64,000 bases of DNA from Streptomyces sp. Tu 3180 (GTDB lineage Bacteria; Actinomycetota; Actinomycetes; Streptomycetales; Streptomycetaceae). Both the position numbers and the translations under genes were made by a program. Below are positions 1 to 10,222 of the stretch, piece after piece. The DNA lies in contig NZ_WOXS01000002.1 in the NCBI RefSeq assembly GCF_009852415.1, positions 2,936,501 to 3,000,500 of the forward strand. Reading direction: 5' to 3'. The notes under the pieces are model-generated. The model did not search any database. It worked only from the letters and a program-made list of their open reading frames with translations, and was not told where the DNA came from. Positions within the stretch are counted from its first letter, which is position 1. Every line of letters begins with the position of its first letter.

Positions 1-880
1 GGTACGTCCCGAACGACGCGTCCGACAGCCGCCCCAGCAGCGCCCGCGCCCCCTCCGGCACCCGCACCCCGCCCACCGCGCCGAGCACGGCGAAGGTCAG
101 CGCGGCCACCGCGAGGCTCCCGTACGCGGCGGGGTGCCGCACGGTGAACTGGTACAGGGCGAGGGCGACGAGCGCGACCGCCGCGCCCGCGAGCCACAGC
201 GGGCGCGGGCCGCGCCGCCGGGCGGCCAGCAGGGCGGCGCCCGCCACCGCGTACCCCAGCGAGTACAGCGACACGCTCCAGTCCCACCCGGGCAGCGGCA
301 GCCCGGTGAGGGTCCGCGCGTCCTCGACGACCGCCGGGGCGACGGCGAACGCGGCGAGCAGCAGCAGCGACCGGCGCGGCGTGGCGCGCTGCCCGACAAC
401 GAGCACGGCGACGCCGAGGAGCAGCAGGAGCGGTACGTAGGTGTAGAGGTACCAGAGGTGGAAGGCGGCCTCCACGGAGCCGAAGAGAGCCCGCAGCGCC
501 TCCTTGGCGCCACCGTTCGGGGGCGGCCCGGACACGTACTGCCAGAGCAGGTAGACCGCCGTCCACACCGCCATCGGGCGCAGGATCCGGCCGAGCCGGG
601 TGAGGAGCCGGGCGTCGTCGCGCACCGGCGAGCCGACGAGGGCGGCCCAGCCGGCCATCGCGAAGAACGCGGGCACGGCGAACCGGCCGGCCGAGTCGCC
701 GAGGACGCCGGTCGTGCGGTGGCCGGCGTCGATGAACGCGGCGGAGGCGTGCACCAGCACGACGGCGGCGGTGCAGACGACGCGCAGGAGGTCGATGTCG
801 TACCGCCGGTCCCGGCCGGGTCTGCCCTGCGCGGTCGGTTCGGCGGGCAGCGCGGCGACGGGGGTCGCGGTTCGGGGCAT
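1..880 (-). CDS. Membrane acyltransferase (acyltransferase-3 family), 3' end beyond window
   Basis: Reading left from an ATG at 880 the frame stays open to base 1, so the C-terminus lies outside the window. The protein begins with about 30 soluble residues ending in RRYDIDLLRVVC, the usual start of the acyltransferase-3 fold (first helix with the R/D-ID-LR signature), followed by VLVHASAAF with the conserved His. It then has a series of hydrophobic helices separated by short basic loops. Family members O-acylate sugars, peptidoglycan, antibiotics or surface polymers from acyl-CoA in the membrane; the substrate here cannot be told. It is transcribed in the same direction as valS, but the valS terminator at 970-1006 lies just upstream, so it is probably a separate unit. 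The region 881-969 shows no other gene. Confidence 0.8.
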   Translation of the reverse strand, partial: MPRTATPVAALPAEPTAQGRPGRDRRYDIDLLRVVCTAAVVLVHASAAFIDAGHRTTGVLGDSAGRFAVPAFFAMAGWAALVGSPVRDDARLLTRLGRILRPMAVWTAVYLLWQYVSGPPPNGGAKEALRALFGSVEAAFHLWYLYTYVPLLLLLGVAVLVVGQRATPRRSLLLLAAFAVAPAVVEDARTLTGLPLPGWDWSVSLYSLGYAVAGAALLAARRRGPRPLWLAGAAVALVALALYQFTVRHPAAYGSLAVAALTFAVLGAVGGVRVPEGARALLGRLSDASFGTY

Positions 881-969
881 CGTGGGGGTGCTCCTGACGG
901 CGTCGGCCTGGTGATGGGCGAAGCCGCAGGCTTTCGCCGGCGGGTTACGCGACACCCACCACGACGTGA

Positions 970-1006
970 ACGGCCCCCGGCCGGGGGGAAACCGGTCGGG
1001 GGCCGT
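970..1006 (-). terminator. valS transcription terminator hairpin
   Basis: Arms 970-984 and 992-1006 pair over 15 positions with one G-T wobble and a GGGGAAA loop. It lies 20 bases past the valS stop codon on the strand of the gene. There is no T-tract, as is common in Streptomyces. Confidence 0.75.
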
Positions 1007-1025
1007 GAGTCGTCCGCGTCGGCGG

Positions 1026-3650
1026 TCAGGCGCCGGGCAGGCGGTCCAGCTGGACCTGGATGCGGGTGATGTCCTCCTCCGCCTTGGCCAGCCGCGTGCG
1101 GATCTTCTCCACCACGTGGTCCGGGGCCTTCGCCAGGAACGCCTCGTTGCCGAGCTTGGCCGTGGCCTGGGCCTTCTCCTTCTCGGCGGCGGCGAGGTCC
1201 TTGGCGAGCCGCTTGCGCTCGGCGGCCACGTCGATCACGCCGGACAGGTCCAGCGCGACCTCGACACCGGCGACCGGCAGGGTCGCCGTCGCGGTGAAGG
1301 AGTCGCCCTCCGGCTGCAGGCGCAGCAGCTGGCGGATGGCCGGCTCGTGCGGCGCCAGCGCCGTGCCGTCGAGGGTCAGCCGGGCCGGGACCCGCTGGCC
1401 GGGCTGGAGGCCCTGATCCGCGCGGAACCGCCGCACCTCGGTGATGACCGACTGGAGCGTCCCGATCTCCCGCTCGGCGTCGGCGTCCCGGAAGCCGCTG
1501 TCCTGCGGCCACTGCGCGATGACGACCGACTCGCCGCCCGTGAGCGTGGTCCACAGCGTCTCGGTGACGAACGGGACCACCGGGTGCAGCAGCTTGAGCG
1601 TGACGTCGAGGACCTCGCCGAGGACGCGCTTGCTGACCTCGGCCGGCTCGCCGCCCGCCTGGAACGTCGTCTTGGACAGCTCGACGTACCAGTCGAAGAC
1701 CTCGTCCCAGGCGAAGTGGAACAGCGCGTCCGACAGCTTGGCGAACTGGAAGTCGTCGTAGTACGCGTCGACTTCGGCGACCACCGAGTTCAGCCGGGAC
1801 AGGATCCAGCGGTCGGTCGGCGACATCCTCGACGCGTCCGGCAGCGGGCCCTCGACCGTCGCGCCGTTCATCAGCGCGAAGCGCGTGGCGTTCCAGATCT
1901 TGTTGGCGAAGTTGCGCGAGCCCTGGACCCAGTCCTCGCCGATCGGCACGTCGACGCCCGGGTTGGCGCCGCGCGCGAGCGTGAAGCGCAGGGCGTCGCT
2001 GCCGTACTTGTCCATCCAGTCCAGCGGGTTGACCGCGTTGCCGAAGGACTTCGACATCTTCTTGCCGAACTGGTCGCGGACCATGCCGTGCAGGGCGATG
2101 GTGTGGAACGGCGGGGTGCCGTCCATCGCGTACAGGCCGAACATCATCATCCGGGCGACCCAGAAGAAGAGGATGTCGTAGCCGGTGACCAGGACGGAGT
2201 TCGGGTAGAACTTCGCGAGCGACTCGGTCTGCTCGGGCCAGCCGAGCGTGGAGAACGGCCACAGGCCGGAGGAGAACCAGGTGTCCAGGACGTCGGTGTC
2301 CTGGTGCCAGCCCTCGCCGCCCGGCGGCTCCTCGTCGGGGCCGACGCAGACGACCTCGCCGTTCGGCCCGTACCAGACCGGGATGCGGTGGCCCCACCAC
2401 AACTGCCGCGAGATGCACCAGTCGTGGAGGTTGTCGACCCAGTCGAAGTACCGCTTCTCCATCTCCTGCGGATGGATCTTGACCTTGCCCTCGCGGACGG
2501 CGTCACCGGCGGCCTTCGCCAGCGGGCCGACCTTGACCCACCACTGCATGGACAGCCGCGGCTCGATGGTGGTCTTGCAGCGCGAGCAGTGGCCGACCGA
2601 GTGGACGTAGGGCCGCTTCTCGGCGACGATCCGGCCCTCGGCGCGCAGCGCGGCGACGATGGCGGAGCGGGCTTCGAGGCGGTCCAGCCCCTGGAAGGGA
2701 CCGTGCACGGTGATGACGGCGTGCTCGTCCATCACGGTGAGGGACGGCAGGTTGTGACGCTGCCCGATCTCGAAGTCGTTCGGGTCGTGCGCCGGGGTCA
2801 CCTTGACGGCGCCCGTGCCGAACTCGGGGTCGACGTGCTCGTCGGCGACGACCGGGATGGAGCGGTCGGTCAGCGGCAGCTTGATCAGCTTGCCGACCAG
2901 GTGCCTGTAGCGCTCGTCCTCGGGGTGGACGGCGACGGCCGTGTCGCCGAGCATCGTCTCGGCGCGGGTGGTGGCGACGACGATGGTGTCGTCCCCGTCG
3001 CCGTACTTCATGGAGACGAGCTCGCCGTCGTCGTCCTGGTACTCGACCTCGATGTCGGAGATCGCGGTCAGGCACCGCGGGCACCAGTTGATGATGCGCT
3101 CGGCGCGGTAGATCAGCTCGTCGTCGTAGAGCCGCTTGAAGATGGTCTGGACGGCCTTCGACAGGCCCTCGTCCATGGTGAAGCGCTCGCGCGACCAGGC
3201 GACGCCGTCGCCGAGGCGGCGCATCTGCCCGCTGATCTGCCCGCCGGACTCGCCCTTCCACTGCCAGACCCGCTCGACGAACGCCTCGCGGCCGAGGTCG
3301 TGGCGGGACTTGCCCTCCTTGGCGAGCTCCCGCTCGACGACGTTCTGCGTGGCGATGCCGGCGTGGTCCATGCCGGGCTGCCACAGCGTCTCGAAGCCCT
3401 GCATCCGCTTGCGGCGGGTCAGGGCGTCGATGAGCGTGTGCTCGAAGGCGTGCCCGAGGTGCAGGCTGCCCGTGACGTTCGGCGGCGGGATGACGACGGT
3501 GTAGGGCGGCTTGTCGCTCTTCTCGTCCGCCTCGAAGTAACCCCGCTCTACCCAGCGCTCGTACAGCGGCCCCTCCACGTCGGCCGGCGCGTACTGGGTC
3601 GGCAGTTCGGTCGTGGGCGCTGATTGCGGCTGCTGAGTGTTCTCGGTCAC
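1026..3650 (-). CDS. valS: Valyl-tRNA synthetase
   Basis: An 874-residue class I aminoacyl-tRNA synthetase that charges tRNA-Val in the cytoplasm. The HIGH motif appears as HLGH at residues 64-67 after PPPNVTGS, and the KMSKS motif is intact at 531-535. The editing (CP1) domain lies between them, including the [14 protein letters not shown] block typical of ValRS. Two CxxC pairs (WCPRC and CSRC) sit in the insertion. The last 65 residues form the charged tRNA-binding coiled coil ([15 protein letters not shown] onward). Length and domain order match bacterial ValRS. The ATG at 3650 starts MTENTQQ; no other gene overlaps it. It is probably monocistronic, flanked by a terminator and by a divergent membrane-protein gene. 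Confidence 0.98.
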   Translation of the reverse strand: MTENTQQPQSAPTTELPTQYAPADVEGPLYERWVERGYFEADEKSDKPPYTVVIPPPNVTGSLHLGHAFEHTLIDALTRRKRMQGFETLWQPGMDHAGIATQNVVERELAKEGKSRHDLGREAFVERVWQWKGESGGQISGQMRRLGDGVAWSRERFTMDEGLSKAVQTIFKRLYDDELIYRAERIINWCPRCLTAISDIEVEYQDDDGELVSMKYGDGDDTIVVATTRAETMLGDTAVAVHPEDERYRHLVGKLIKLPLTDRSIPVVADEHVDPEFGTGAVKVTPAHDPNDFEIGQRHNLPSLTVMDEHAVITVHGPFQGLDRLEARSAIVAALRAEGRIVAEKRPYVHSVGHCSRCKTTIEPRLSMQWWVKVGPLAKAAGDAVREGKVKIHPQEMEKRYFDWVDNLHDWCISRQLWWGHRIPVWYGPNGEVVCVGPDEEPPGGEGWHQDTDVLDTWFSSGLWPFSTLGWPEQTESLAKFYPNSVLVTGYDILFFWVARMMMFGLYAMDGTPPFHTIALHGMVRDQFGKKMSKSFGNAVNPLDWMDKYGSDALRFTLARGANPGVDVPIGEDWVQGSRNFANKIWNATRFALMNGATVEGPLPDASRMSPTDRWILSRLNSVVAEVDAYYDDFQFAKLSDALFHFAWDEVFDWYVELSKTTFQAGGEPAEVSKRVLGEVLDVTLKLLHPVVPFVTETLWTTLTGGESVVIAQWPQDSGFRDADAEREIGTLQSVITEVRRFRADQGLQPGQRVPARLTLDGTALAPHEPAIRQLLRLQPEGDSFTATATLPVAGVEVALDLSGVIDVAAERKRLAKDLAAAEKEKAQATAKLGNEAFLAKAPDHVVEKIRTRLAKAEEDITRIQVQLDRLPGA

Positions 3651-3731
3651 GGGGTCAGTTTAGAGGTGTCACCACCCGGTCCCGAAACGCGATTCCTTTG
3701 TAACGGTGCGCCCCCCGCTGGTCTGAACGCA

Positions 3732-3745
3732 TGACTCCTGAGTCA
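3732..3745. promoter_or_regulatory. Inverted repeat in valS / membrane-protein intergenic region
   Basis: TGACTC-CT-GAGTCA, arms of 6 with a 2-base centre, lies between the divergent valS (start 3650) and the gene starting at 3787. It is a candidate operator or part of a leader structure; no known regulator is recognised. Confidence 0.3.
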
Positions 3746-3786
3746 GGATGTCAGCGACACACCAGCATCTGGAGGGGAACCCAGTA

Positions 3787-4743
3787 ATGAGCTACAACCA
3801 GCCGGGCCCGTACGGCGGGCAGCCCCAGCAGCCCGGACCGTACGGCCAGCCGGGTCCTTACGGCCAGCAGCCGCAGGCTCCGCAGCCCGGCTACGGCTAC
3901 CCCCAGCAGGCTCCCCCGCCCGGCCAGCCCGGCTACGGCTACCCCCAGCAGCCCGGCCAGCCCGGCGTCCCGCCCCAGCAGCCCCCGTACGGCCAGCAGC
4001 CGCCCTACGGCCAGGCCCCGTACGGCATGCCGCCCCAGCCCCCGGCGTCGGGCGGCGGCAAGAAGACCGGCATCATCATCGGCGCGGTGGCCGCCGTGGT
4101 GGCGATCGGCGTGGGCGCGTACTTCGTCCTCGGCGGGAGCGGCGGCAGCGGCTCGGACGTCGCCGACGACGGCCCGCACAAGCTGACGACCCCGGCGACC
4201 GTGCTCGGCGGCGCGTACAAGAAGGGCGAGGGCTCGGACAGCGGCGGGTTCAACCAGGACGACATCAAGGAAGCCGAGAAGCACGGCGTCAAGAACGCCA
4301 AGGACGTCAGCGCGGCCTACCAGTCCGGGGACGAGAGCAACCCGTTCGCCATGAAGATGGTCCAGTTCATGGGTGTCTACGGTGAGATCGACGACCCGGA
4401 GAAGGTCGTCGACGCCATGTTCGGGGAGATGAAGAAGGAGGCCTCCGGGGACGAGGAGGCCGAGCTCGTCGGCAGCCCGAAGGGCTTCGAGCCGAGCGCC
4501 CTGGACGGCGCCGTCCTGAAGTGCCAGGAGATCAAGAGCAAGAACACCGGCGCCGCGTCGGGCGACCCGGCCTCCGGGCCCTCGGAGATCAGCATGCCGG
4601 TGTGCATCTGGGGCGACCACAGCACGCTGGCCGTCGTCATCAACACGGATCTGGCCGACGCCATGGCCGGCAAGCCCGCCGACCTGGAGAAGGCCGCCGA
4701 GCTCACCGCCAAGTTCCGCAAGGACGTCCGCGTCAAGATCTGA
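3787..4743 (+). CDS. Pro/Gln/Tyr-rich single-pass membrane protein, function unknown
   Basis: A 318-residue protein. Residues 1-90 are a low-complexity repeat of [13 protein letters not shown] units, one transmembrane helix lies at about 95-115 ([20 protein letters not shown]), and the rest is a hydrophilic, acidic extracellular domain with two Cys residues. This layout is common in Streptomyces membrane proteins of unknown role; the proline-rich tail would be cytoplasmic. The ATG at 3787 was chosen because GGAGGGG (3771-3777) sits at ideal distance; an upstream in-frame ATG at 3748 has no ribosome site. Divergent from valS. I do not recognise the extracellular domain. Confidence 0.9.
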   Translation: MSYNQPGPYGGQPQQPGPYGQPGPYGQQPQAPQPGYGYPQQAPPPGQPGYGYPQQPGQPGVPPQQPPYGQQPPYGQAPYGMPPQPPASGGGKKTGIIIGAVAAVVAIGVGAYFVLGGSGGSGSDVADDGPHKLTTPATVLGGAYKKGEGSDSGGFNQDDIKEAEKHGVKNAKDVSAAYQSGDESNPFAMKMVQFMGVYGEIDDPEKVVDAMFGEMKKEASGDEEAELVGSPKGFEPSALDGAVLKCQEIKSKNTGAASGDPASGPSEISMPVCIWGDHSTLAVVINTDLADAMAGKPADLEKAAELTAKFRKDVRVKI

Positions 4744-4757
4744 CGCCGGTGGCGGCC

Positions 4758-4791
4758 GGAGGGGCCCCGGTCGGGCGACCGGGGCCCCTCC
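4758..4791 (+). terminator. Terminator of the membrane-protein gene
   Basis: A perfect 15-bp stem (4758-4772 with 4777-4791) and a GGGC loop, 15 bases after the stop codon. Confidence 0.8.
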
Positions 4792-4943
4792 GCGTGGTTC
4801 GGACGAGGACCCGCGGACCCGCGGCGGCCGGAAGACTTCGCGCGCCTCGGCCGCGTGTGCCTCCCGCGCGCGGACGGCGAGAAGGCCGCGGCAGCAGACG
4901 GCCGTGTCGCGGGGTGTCCGGCGTGGCCGCCCCCGCGACACGA

Positions 4944-4973
4944 AAGGCGCCCGGCGACTTCGCCGGGCGCCTT
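4944..4973 (-). terminator. clpX terminator
   Basis: A perfect 13-bp stem (4944-4956 with 4961-4973), loop ACTT, 20 bases beyond the clpX stop. The A-rich/T-rich ends (AAGG...CCTT) would let it work in both directions between these convergent genes. The rest of 4744-4993 holds no gene. Confidence 0.8.
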
Positions 4974-4993
4974 CTCCGTGTGTGCGGGAGGGC

Positions 4994-6280
4994 CTACGCC
5001 GTCTTCTGCTCGCCCGGGCCCCGGCCGCGCGCGTCGCGCGGGATGAGGGTCGGGTTGACGTTGGACAGGACCACGTCGGCCGTGATGACCACGCGGGCGA
5101 CGTCCTTGCGGGACGGGACCTCGTACATCACGCCCTGGAGGACTTCCTCCATGATGGCGCGCAGGCCCCGCGCACCGGTCTGGCGGAGGATGGCCTGGTC
5201 GGCGATGGCCTCCAGCGCCTCGCGCTCGAAGTCCAGCTCCACGCCGTCGAGTTCGAAGAGGCGCTGGTACTGCTTGACGAGCGCGTTGCGCGGCTCGACG
5301 AGGATCTTGAGCAGGGCCTCGCGGTCGAGGTTGTGGACCGAGGTGATGACCGGGAGACGGCCGATGAACTCGGGGATCATGCCGAACTTGACCAGGTCCT
5401 CCGGCATGACCTCCTCGAACTGGTCCTTGGACTCCAGCTCCCGCTTGGAGCGGATCTGCGCGCCGAAGCCGATGCCCTTGGCGCCGGCCCGGCCCTCGAT
5501 GATCTTCTCCAGGCCCGCGAAGGCACCGCCCACGATGAACAGCACGTTCGTCGTGTCGATCTGGATGAACTCCTGGTGCGGGTGCTTGCGGCCGCCCTGC
5601 GGCGGCACCGAGGCCGTGGTGCCCTCGAGGATCTTCAGCAGGGCCTGCTGGACGCCCTCGCCGCTGACGTCGCGCGTGATCGACGGGTTTTCACTCTTGC
5701 GGGCGACCTTGTCGATCTCGTCGATGTAGATGATCCCGGTCTCGGCCTTCTTGACGTCGTAGTCGGCCGCCTGGATCAGCTTCAGCAGGATGTTCTCGAC
5801 GTCCTCGCCGACGTACCCCGCCTCCGTGAGCGCCGTCGCGTCGGCGATCGCGAAGGGGACGTTCAGCATGCGGGCCAGGGTCTGGGCCAGCAGCGTCTTG
5901 CCGGAGCCCGTGGGGCCCAGCAGGAGGATGTTGGACTTCGCCAGCTCGATGGCGTCCTCGCGGCCCTGGGCGCCGCCGTTCTCGCCGGCCTGGACACGCT
6001 TGTAGTGGTTGTACACCGCGACGGAGAGCGCCTTCTTGGCCGCCTCCTGGCCGACCACGTACCCCTCGAGGAACTCGTAGATCTCGCGGGGCTTGGGCAG
6101 CTCCTCCCAGCGGACCTCGCTGGTCTCGGCGAGCTCCTCCTCGATGATCTCGTTGCAGAGATCGATGCACTCGTCGCAGATGTACACACCGGGCCCTGCG
6201 ATGAGCTTCTTGACCTGCTTCTGGCTCTTTCCGCAGAACGAGCACTTGAGCAGATCGCCGCCGTCACCGATGCGTGCCAC
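4994..6280 (-). CDS. clpX: ATP-dependent Clp protease ATP-binding subunit ClpX
   Basis: A 428-residue AAA+ unfoldase that recognises tagged or regulatory substrates and feeds them to ClpP1P2. The N-terminal zinc domain has C13, C16, C35 and C38 (KCSFCGK...YICDEC). Walker A is GPTGSGKT at 122-129, the pore loop GYVGED at 155-160, and Walker B IIYIDEID at 183-190. Full length for the family. The ATG at 6280 gives [13 protein letters not shown], the standard actinobacterial N-terminus. It lies downstream of clpP2 on the same strand but 190 bp away, with an unusual alternative-hairpin element between them, so it may have its own promoter or be expressed partly by read-through. Confidence 0.98.
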   Translation of the reverse strand: MARIGDGGDLLKCSFCGKSQKQVKKLIAGPGVYICDECIDLCNEIIEEELAETSEVRWEELPKPREIYEFLEGYVVGQEAAKKALSVAVYNHYKRVQAGENGGAQGREDAIELAKSNILLLGPTGSGKTLLAQTLARMLNVPFAIADATALTEAGYVGEDVENILLKLIQAADYDVKKAETGIIYIDEIDKVARKSENPSITRDVSGEGVQQALLKILEGTTASVPPQGGRKHPHQEFIQIDTTNVLFIVGGAFAGLEKIIEGRAGAKGIGFGAQIRSKRELESKDQFEEVMPEDLVKFGMIPEFIGRLPVITSVHNLDREALLKILVEPRNALVKQYQRLFELDGVELDFEREALEAIADQAILRQTGARGLRAIMEEVLQGVMYEVPSRKDVARVVITADVVLSNVNPTLIPRDARGRGPGEQKTA

Positions 6281-6386
6281 GGTGTGCTTCCCCTTCGCCT
6301 GGGAGACGCCTGGACGTCAACGTCCGACGACTCCTGGTGCTGCCTTATGTCCGACGGTACCTTGCCGAGCCCCCCGTTCGGGCCCC

Positions 6387-6434
6387 CCTTGGCACGGTTC
6401 GCTTTGACGTGAACCGTGCCAAACCGTGCCAAGG
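6387..6434 (-). promoter_or_regulatory. Three-copy repeat forming two mutually exclusive hairpins between clpP2 and clpX
   Basis: On the transcribed (minus) strand the order is CCTTGGCACGGTT, then TTGGCACGGTTC, a 10-base spacer, then GAACCGTGCCAAGG. The last copy can pair with the first (13 bp) or with the second (12 bp) but not both. It lies 37 bases past the clpP2 stop and about 107 bases before clpX. It could terminate or attenuate clpP transcripts, or be a protein-binding inverted repeat controlling clpX. No known motif is recognised. Confidence 0.6.
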
Positions 6435-6470
6435 GGCGGCAGACGATACAGCCTCCCGAAGACTCCCGCG

Positions 6471-7151
6471 TCAGCGCAGGCTGGCGTTGTCCATCTTCCG
6501 GGTGGTGATGATCTGGTCGATCAGGCCGTACTGGAGCGCGTCCTCGGCCGTGAGGATCTTGTCACGCTCGATGTCCTCGCGGATCTTGTCGATCGGCCGG
6601 GTGGAGTGCTTGGCCAGCATCTCCTCCAGCTGCGTCCGCATCCGCAGGATCTCGTTCGCGGCGATCTCCAGGTCGGAGACCTGGCCGCGGCCGGTCTCGC
6701 TGTAGGGCTGGTGGATCAGCACGCGCGCGTTGGGCAGCGCCATGCGCTTGCCGGGCGTGCCGGCGGCCAGCAGGACGGCGGCGGCGGAGGCCGCCTGGCC
6801 CATGCAGACCGTCTGGATGTCCGGCTTCACGTACTGCATCGTGTCGTAGATCGCGGTGAGCGCCGTGAAGGAGCCGCCGGGGCTGTTGATGTAGACCGAG
6901 ATGTCCCGGTCGGGGTCCATCGACTCCAGGCACAGCAGCTGCGCCATGACGTCGTTGGCGGAGGCGTCGTCGATCTGGACGCCGAGGAAGATCACGCGCT
7001 CCTCGAAGAGCTTCGCGTACGGGTCGTACTCGCGGATGCCCTGGGAGGTGCGCTCGACGAAGCGCGGGATGACGTAGCGGGACTCGGCCGCGGGGCCGGT
7101 GTACTCGGCGCGCGTGCGGTCGTACAGGCCGCTGCCGGGGAAGTCGTTCAC
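6471..7151 (-). CDS. clpP2: ATP-dependent Clp protease proteolytic subunit 2
   Basis: A 226-residue serine peptidase subunit; in actinobacteria ClpP1 and ClpP2 assemble into a mixed tetradecamer. The triad is intact: Ser122 in MGQAASAA, His147 in VLIHQP, and Asp197 in [14 protein letters not shown] precedes the oxyanion region. The GTG start at 7151 is chosen because CCAGGAGACACC lies directly before it; the frame extends upstream but with no ribosome site. Second gene of the clpP1-clpP2 operon, with a 111-bp gap that contains a hairpin. Confidence 0.97.
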   Translation of the reverse strand: MNDFPGSGLYDRTRAEYTGPAAESRYVIPRFVERTSQGIREYDPYAKLFEERVIFLGVQIDDASANDVMAQLLCLESMDPDRDISVYINSPGGSFTALTAIYDTMQYVKPDIQTVCMGQAASAAAVLLAAGTPGKRMALPNARVLIHQPYSETGRGQVSDLEIAANEILRMRTQLEEMLAKHSTRPIDKIREDIERDKILTAEDALQYGLIDQIITTRKMDNASLR

Positions 7152-7228
7152 GGTGTCTCCTGGAAAGGGGCTGAGGCGGTCGGCCGGGGCTGCTGGGGCT
7201 GTGCCGGGCCCCTGGCGGGGTCCGGTGG

Positions 7229-7260
7229 GGTCCACGGGGCCACGAGGGCCCCGTGGGACC
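7229..7260 (-). other. Hairpin between clpP1 and clpP2
   Basis: A 10-bp perfect stem (7232-7241 with 7247-7256), extendable by three pairs past a bulged G, sits directly after the clpP1 stop. It may be a processing or attenuation element, or stabilise the clpP1 3' end. Confidence 0.5.
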
Positions 7261-7262
7261 GC

Positions 7263-7880
7263 TCAGGCCCCGGTGCCGCCGCCGCCCGGCATGCCGGCGG
7301 CCGTGGGGATCACGTCGTCGATGAGGCCGTACTCCTTGGCCTCGAAGGCGTCGAACCAGCGGTCGCGGTCGGAGTCGCGGGTGATCTGCTCGACCGTCTG
7401 GCCGGTGTGCTGGGCCGTGAGCTCGGCCATGCGCTTCTTGGTGTGCAGCAGCCGCTCGGCGTGGATCTTGATGTCCGAGGCCGAGCCGGCCAGGCCGGCG
7501 GAGGGCTGGTGGATCAGGATCTCGGCGTTGGGCAGCGCGAAGCGCTTGCCGGGGGTGCCGGCGCTCAGCAGGAACTGACCCATGGAGGCCGCCAGGCCCA
7601 TGGCGATGGTCACCACGTCGTTCTTGATGAACTGCATGGTGTCGTAGATCGCCATGCCGGCCGTGATGGAACCGCCGGGGCTGTTGATGTACAGGTAGAT
7701 GTCCTTGTCCGGGTCGGCGGCAAGGAGCAGCAGCTGTGCGGTGATCTTGTTCGCGATGTCGTCGTCGACCGGCTGGCCGAGGAAGATGATCCGCTCGTTG
7801 AGCAGCCGGTTGTAGACCTGGTCGCCGAGGCCACCACCGATGGAAGGCTCGCCGGCGGCGGAGGGCATCAGATTCGTCAC
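7263..7880 (-). CDS. clpP1: ATP-dependent Clp protease proteolytic subunit 1
   Basis: A 205-residue ClpP with Ser99 in GLAASMG, His124 in ILIHQP and Asp173 in DRDRWF. It is closer to the canonical E. coli sequence than ClpP2. The GTG at 7880 ([10 protein letters not shown]) is preferred because AGGTGG lies 5 bases upstream; the ATG at 7868 is an alternative that removes four residues. First gene of the operon with clpP2. The 419-bp region upstream to tig holds its promoter, a ClgR-like site and the tig terminator but no gene. The tail is Gly-rich. Confidence 0.97.
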   Translation of the reverse strand: MTNLMPSAAGEPSIGGGLGDQVYNRLLNERIIFLGQPVDDDIANKITAQLLLLAADPDKDIYLYINSPGGSITAGMAIYDTMQFIKNDVVTIAMGLAASMGQFLLSAGTPGKRFALPNAEILIHQPSAGLAGSASDIKIHAERLLHTKKRMAELTAQHTGQTVEQITRDSDRDRWFDAFEAKEYGLIDDVIPTAAGMPGGGGTGA

Positions 7881-7986
7881 GTATCCACCTGCTCGTCTTA
7901 CGACGGCGCCGGGCCGTCTCACGTGTTCTGCCGGGGCTGGGGCCGTCCGGCGGTGCTCGGGGACTCCCCTGCCCTCGTATTCATGG

Positions 7987-8043
7987 ACCCTAACGCGCGG
8001 GTCCCTTCGGGGAATCCCGCAGCGGGGGGTGTTCGCCGGGGCG
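7987..8043 (-). promoter_or_regulatory. Putative clpP1 promoter with ClgR-like upstream site
   Basis: The minus strand carries TAGGGT (7992-7987), a good Streptomyces -10 hexamer, with GATTCC as a weak -35 18 bases upstream. Beyond it, GTTCGC-CGGG-GCG (8031-8043, plus strand) resembles the ClgR operator GTTCGC-N5-GCG known for Streptomyces clpP1, but with a 4-base gap. An activator position upstream of -35 fits. The predicted 5' leader is about 100 bases. Confidence 0.45.
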
Positions 8044-8234
8044 TAGCGCGGTGCGCCCCGCAGGCCGGCCGCCGCCCGTCCGCGCCGCGGTCGCGCCGGT
8101 GAGCGGGGCGGCCGCCGGGGGTACGGGGAGCCGGCCGTCCGTGGCGGCCGGATCCCCGTGGCGGCCGGGTACCCCCGGCCGTGCGCGCCCACGCGGCGGA
8201 TCCGCACGGCGGCACGGGTCCGTGCCCGCGCGAC

Positions 8235-8275
8235 GACGACGGGCCCCGGGCGCAGCGCACCCGGGGCCCGTCGTC
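8235..8275 (-). terminator. Trigger factor gene terminator
   Basis: A perfect 16-bp stem (8235-8250 with 8260-8275) and a 9-base loop, 25 bases past the tig stop. Confidence 0.8.
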
Positions 8276-8299
8276 CGCACGTCTGAGGTGCCGGGGGGA

Positions 8300-9688
8300 T
8301 CAGCCCTCGGTCTTCTCCTCGGCGGGGGCCTCGGCGGCCTCGGCGGCGTCCGTCTCGGCGGCGTCCGTGGCCTCGTCCTCGTCCTCGAGGTCGATGATCT
8401 CGCCGTTGGTGTCCTTGACCACGGCCTTCTCGACCACGAGGGCCAGGGCCTTGCCGCGGGCGACCTCACCGACGAGGAGCGGGACCTGGCCCTGCTCGAC
8501 GACGGCCTGGGCGAACTGGTCGGGGGACATGCCGGAGGAGGCCGCGCGCCGCATGAGGTGCTCGGTGAGCTCCTCCTGGTTGACGTTGAGCTTCTCCTGC
8601 TTGACGAGCTCGTCGAGCACGAACTGGGTCTTGATGCCCTTGATCGCGGCCTCGCGGGTCTCGGTCTCGAACTCCTCGGCGGTCTTGCCCTGGATCTCCA
8701 GGTACTTGTCGAGGGTGAGGCCCATCTGGCCGAGCTGGTGGTGCTCGAGGTTGTGCCTGCGGGTGTTGATCTCGTCCTCGAGCAGCTTCTCGGGGACCGG
8801 GACCTCGACCAGCTCGAGCAGCTTCTCCAGGACGCGCTCCTGGGCCTGCGTGGCCTGGTCGTACTGCTTCATGTTCTCCAGGCGCTTGCGGCTGTCCGCC
8901 CTCAGCTCCTCGAGGGTGTCGAACTCGGAGGCGAGCTGCGCGAACTCGTCGTCCAGCTCGGGCAGTTCCCGCTTGGCGACCTGGGTGACCTTGACGGTGA
9001 CCTCGGCCTCCTTGCCGGCCGCGGAGCCGCCCTTCAGCTCGGAGGTGAAGGTGGCCTCGCCACCGGCCTCCAGGCCCTTGACGGCGTCGTCGATGCCGTC
9101 CAGCAGCTCGCCGGAGCCGATGGTGTAGGAGACGCCGTTGGCGATGCCGTCCTCGAGGACCTCGCCCTCGACCTTGGCCTCCAGGTCGATGGTGACGACG
9201 TCGCCGTCCTCGGCGGCGCGCTCCACCGGGGAGGTGGAGGCGAAGCGCTCGCGGAGCTGCTCGACCGACTTCTCGACGTCCTCGTCGGTGACCTCGACGG
9301 CGTCGACCTCGACCTCGATGCCGGAGTAGTCCGGGATCTCGATGGCGGGGCGGATGTCGACCTCGGCGGTGAAGTTCAGCGTCTCGCCGTCCTTCAGCTC
9401 CGTGATGTCGACCTCGGGCTGGCCCAGCGGGCTCAGCTCGGCCTCGTTGACGGCGTCGGTGTAGAACTTCGGGAGAGCGTCGTTGACGGCCTCCTCCAGC
9501 ACCGCACCACGACCGAACCGCTGGTCGATGACCCGGGCCGGGACCTTGCCCTTGCGGAAGCCCTTCACCGTGACCTGCTGGTTGATCTTCTTGTACGCCG
9601 CGTCGAGGCTGTCCTTGAGCTCCTCGAAGGGCACCTCGACAGTGAGCCGAACCCGAGTCGGGTTCAGGGTCTCCACGGCGCTCTTCAC
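8300..9688 (-). CDS. tig: Trigger factor, ribosome-associated peptidyl-prolyl isomerase/chaperone
   Basis: A 462-residue protein with the usual three parts. The N-terminal ribosome-binding domain has the signature GFRKGKVP. A central FKBP-like isomerase domain starts near [17 protein letters not shown] long helical C-terminal domain ([22 protein letters not shown]) follows. The tail is highly acidic ([18 protein letters not shown]), typical of high-GC actinobacteria. It binds nascent chains at the ribosome exit. The ATG at 9688 gives [13 protein letters not shown], the standard start. Lies upstream of clpP1 with its own terminator, so co-location with clp genes is conserved synteny rather than one operon. 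Confidence 0.97.
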   Translation of the reverse strand: MKSAVETLNPTRVRLTVEVPFEELKDSLDAAYKKINQQVTVKGFRKGKVPARVIDQRFGRGAVLEEAVNDALPKFYTDAVNEAELSPLGQPEVDITELKDGETLNFTAEVDIRPAIEIPDYSGIEVEVDAVEVTDEDVEKSVEQLRERFASTSPVERAAEDGDVVTIDLEAKVEGEVLEDGIANGVSYTIGSGELLDGIDDAVKGLEAGGEATFTSELKGGSAAGKEAEVTVKVTQVAKRELPELDDEFAQLASEFDTLEELRADSRKRLENMKQYDQATQAQERVLEKLLELVEVPVPEKLLEDEINTRRHNLEHHQLGQMGLTLDKYLEIQGKTAEEFETETREAAIKGIKTQFVLDELVKQEKLNVNQEELTEHLMRRAASSGMSPDQFAQAVVEQGQVPLLVGEVARGKALALVVEKAVVKDTNGEIIDLEDEDEATDAAETDAAEAAEAPAEEKTEG

Positions 9689-9858
9689 GGTTCGGTCTCC
9701 TTGTGGCTGACTTCTCGGTTTCCGCCGGGACCAGAACGGTCCGGCTGGTGCGCCGCCCGGAGGACTTCATCAGACGCTGAGAGACACGGGCGTGCAGTTT
9801 GATAGTAACGGCAGCGACTACGGCGCCCAAAGGCGATCACCGGGGGTGATCGGGTGAC

Positions 9859-9935
9859 TGGTCGGGGTGGCGGGATTTGAACCCACGGCCTTCCGCTCCC
9901 AAAGCGGACGCGCTACCAAGCTGCGCCACACCCCG
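9859..9935 (-). tRNA. tRNA-Pro(UGG)
   Basis: The minus strand folds as a cloverleaf: acceptor CGGGGTG/CACCCCG, D arm GCGCAGCTTGGTAGCGC, anticodon loop TTTGGGA giving anticodon TGG, and T arm with GGTTCAAATCC. Discriminator A is followed by an encoded CCA (9861-9859). It reads CCA/CCG codons. A TACCCT box about 16 bases upstream (9956-9951) may be its -10. Confidence 0.97.
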
Positions 9936-10101
9936 TCTGGTGCGAGACGTAGGGTACATGCCGCCGGGCGGTCCTCACCCCGCATTTCCCGGGCGCGGTG
10001 CGGCTCCGGCGGTGCGGCGGGAACGGGGTGTGCGGCGAGGGGGCACTACCCGCTACGATGCCTGTCAGTGCCGGGGTCCCCCGACCTGCGGCGCGTGCTG
10101 T

Positions 10102-10172
10102 GCGGGCGTAGCTCAATGGTAGAGCCCCAGTCTTCCAAACTGGCTACGCGGGTTCGATTCCCGTCGCCCGCT
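10102..10172 (+). tRNA. tRNA-Gly(UCC)
   Basis: Cloverleaf with acceptor GCGGGCG/CGCCCGC, D loop AGCTCAATGGTAGAGC, anticodon loop CTTCCAA (anticodon TCC), and T arm GGTTCGATTCC. Discriminator T is followed by CCG, so CCA is not encoded, unlike the neighbouring tRNA-Pro. TACGAT at 10054-10059 is a plausible -10. No integrase or attachment-site repeat is seen beside it. Confidence 0.97.
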
Positions 10173-10180
10173 CCGGACGG

Positions 10181-10222
10181 ATCAGGGCCGGGCGGAGGAT
10201 TTTCCCTCCGCCCGGCCCTGAT
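10181..10222 (+). terminator. tRNA-Gly terminator
   Basis: A perfect 18-bp stem (10181-10198 with 10205-10222), loop ATTTTC, 9 bases after the tRNA. The interval 10223-10481 shows no gene. Confidence 0.85.

Noticed and set aside
9859..10172. tRNA-associated integration site
   Set aside because: Neither tRNA 3' end is duplicated nearby and no integrase or phage genes are present.
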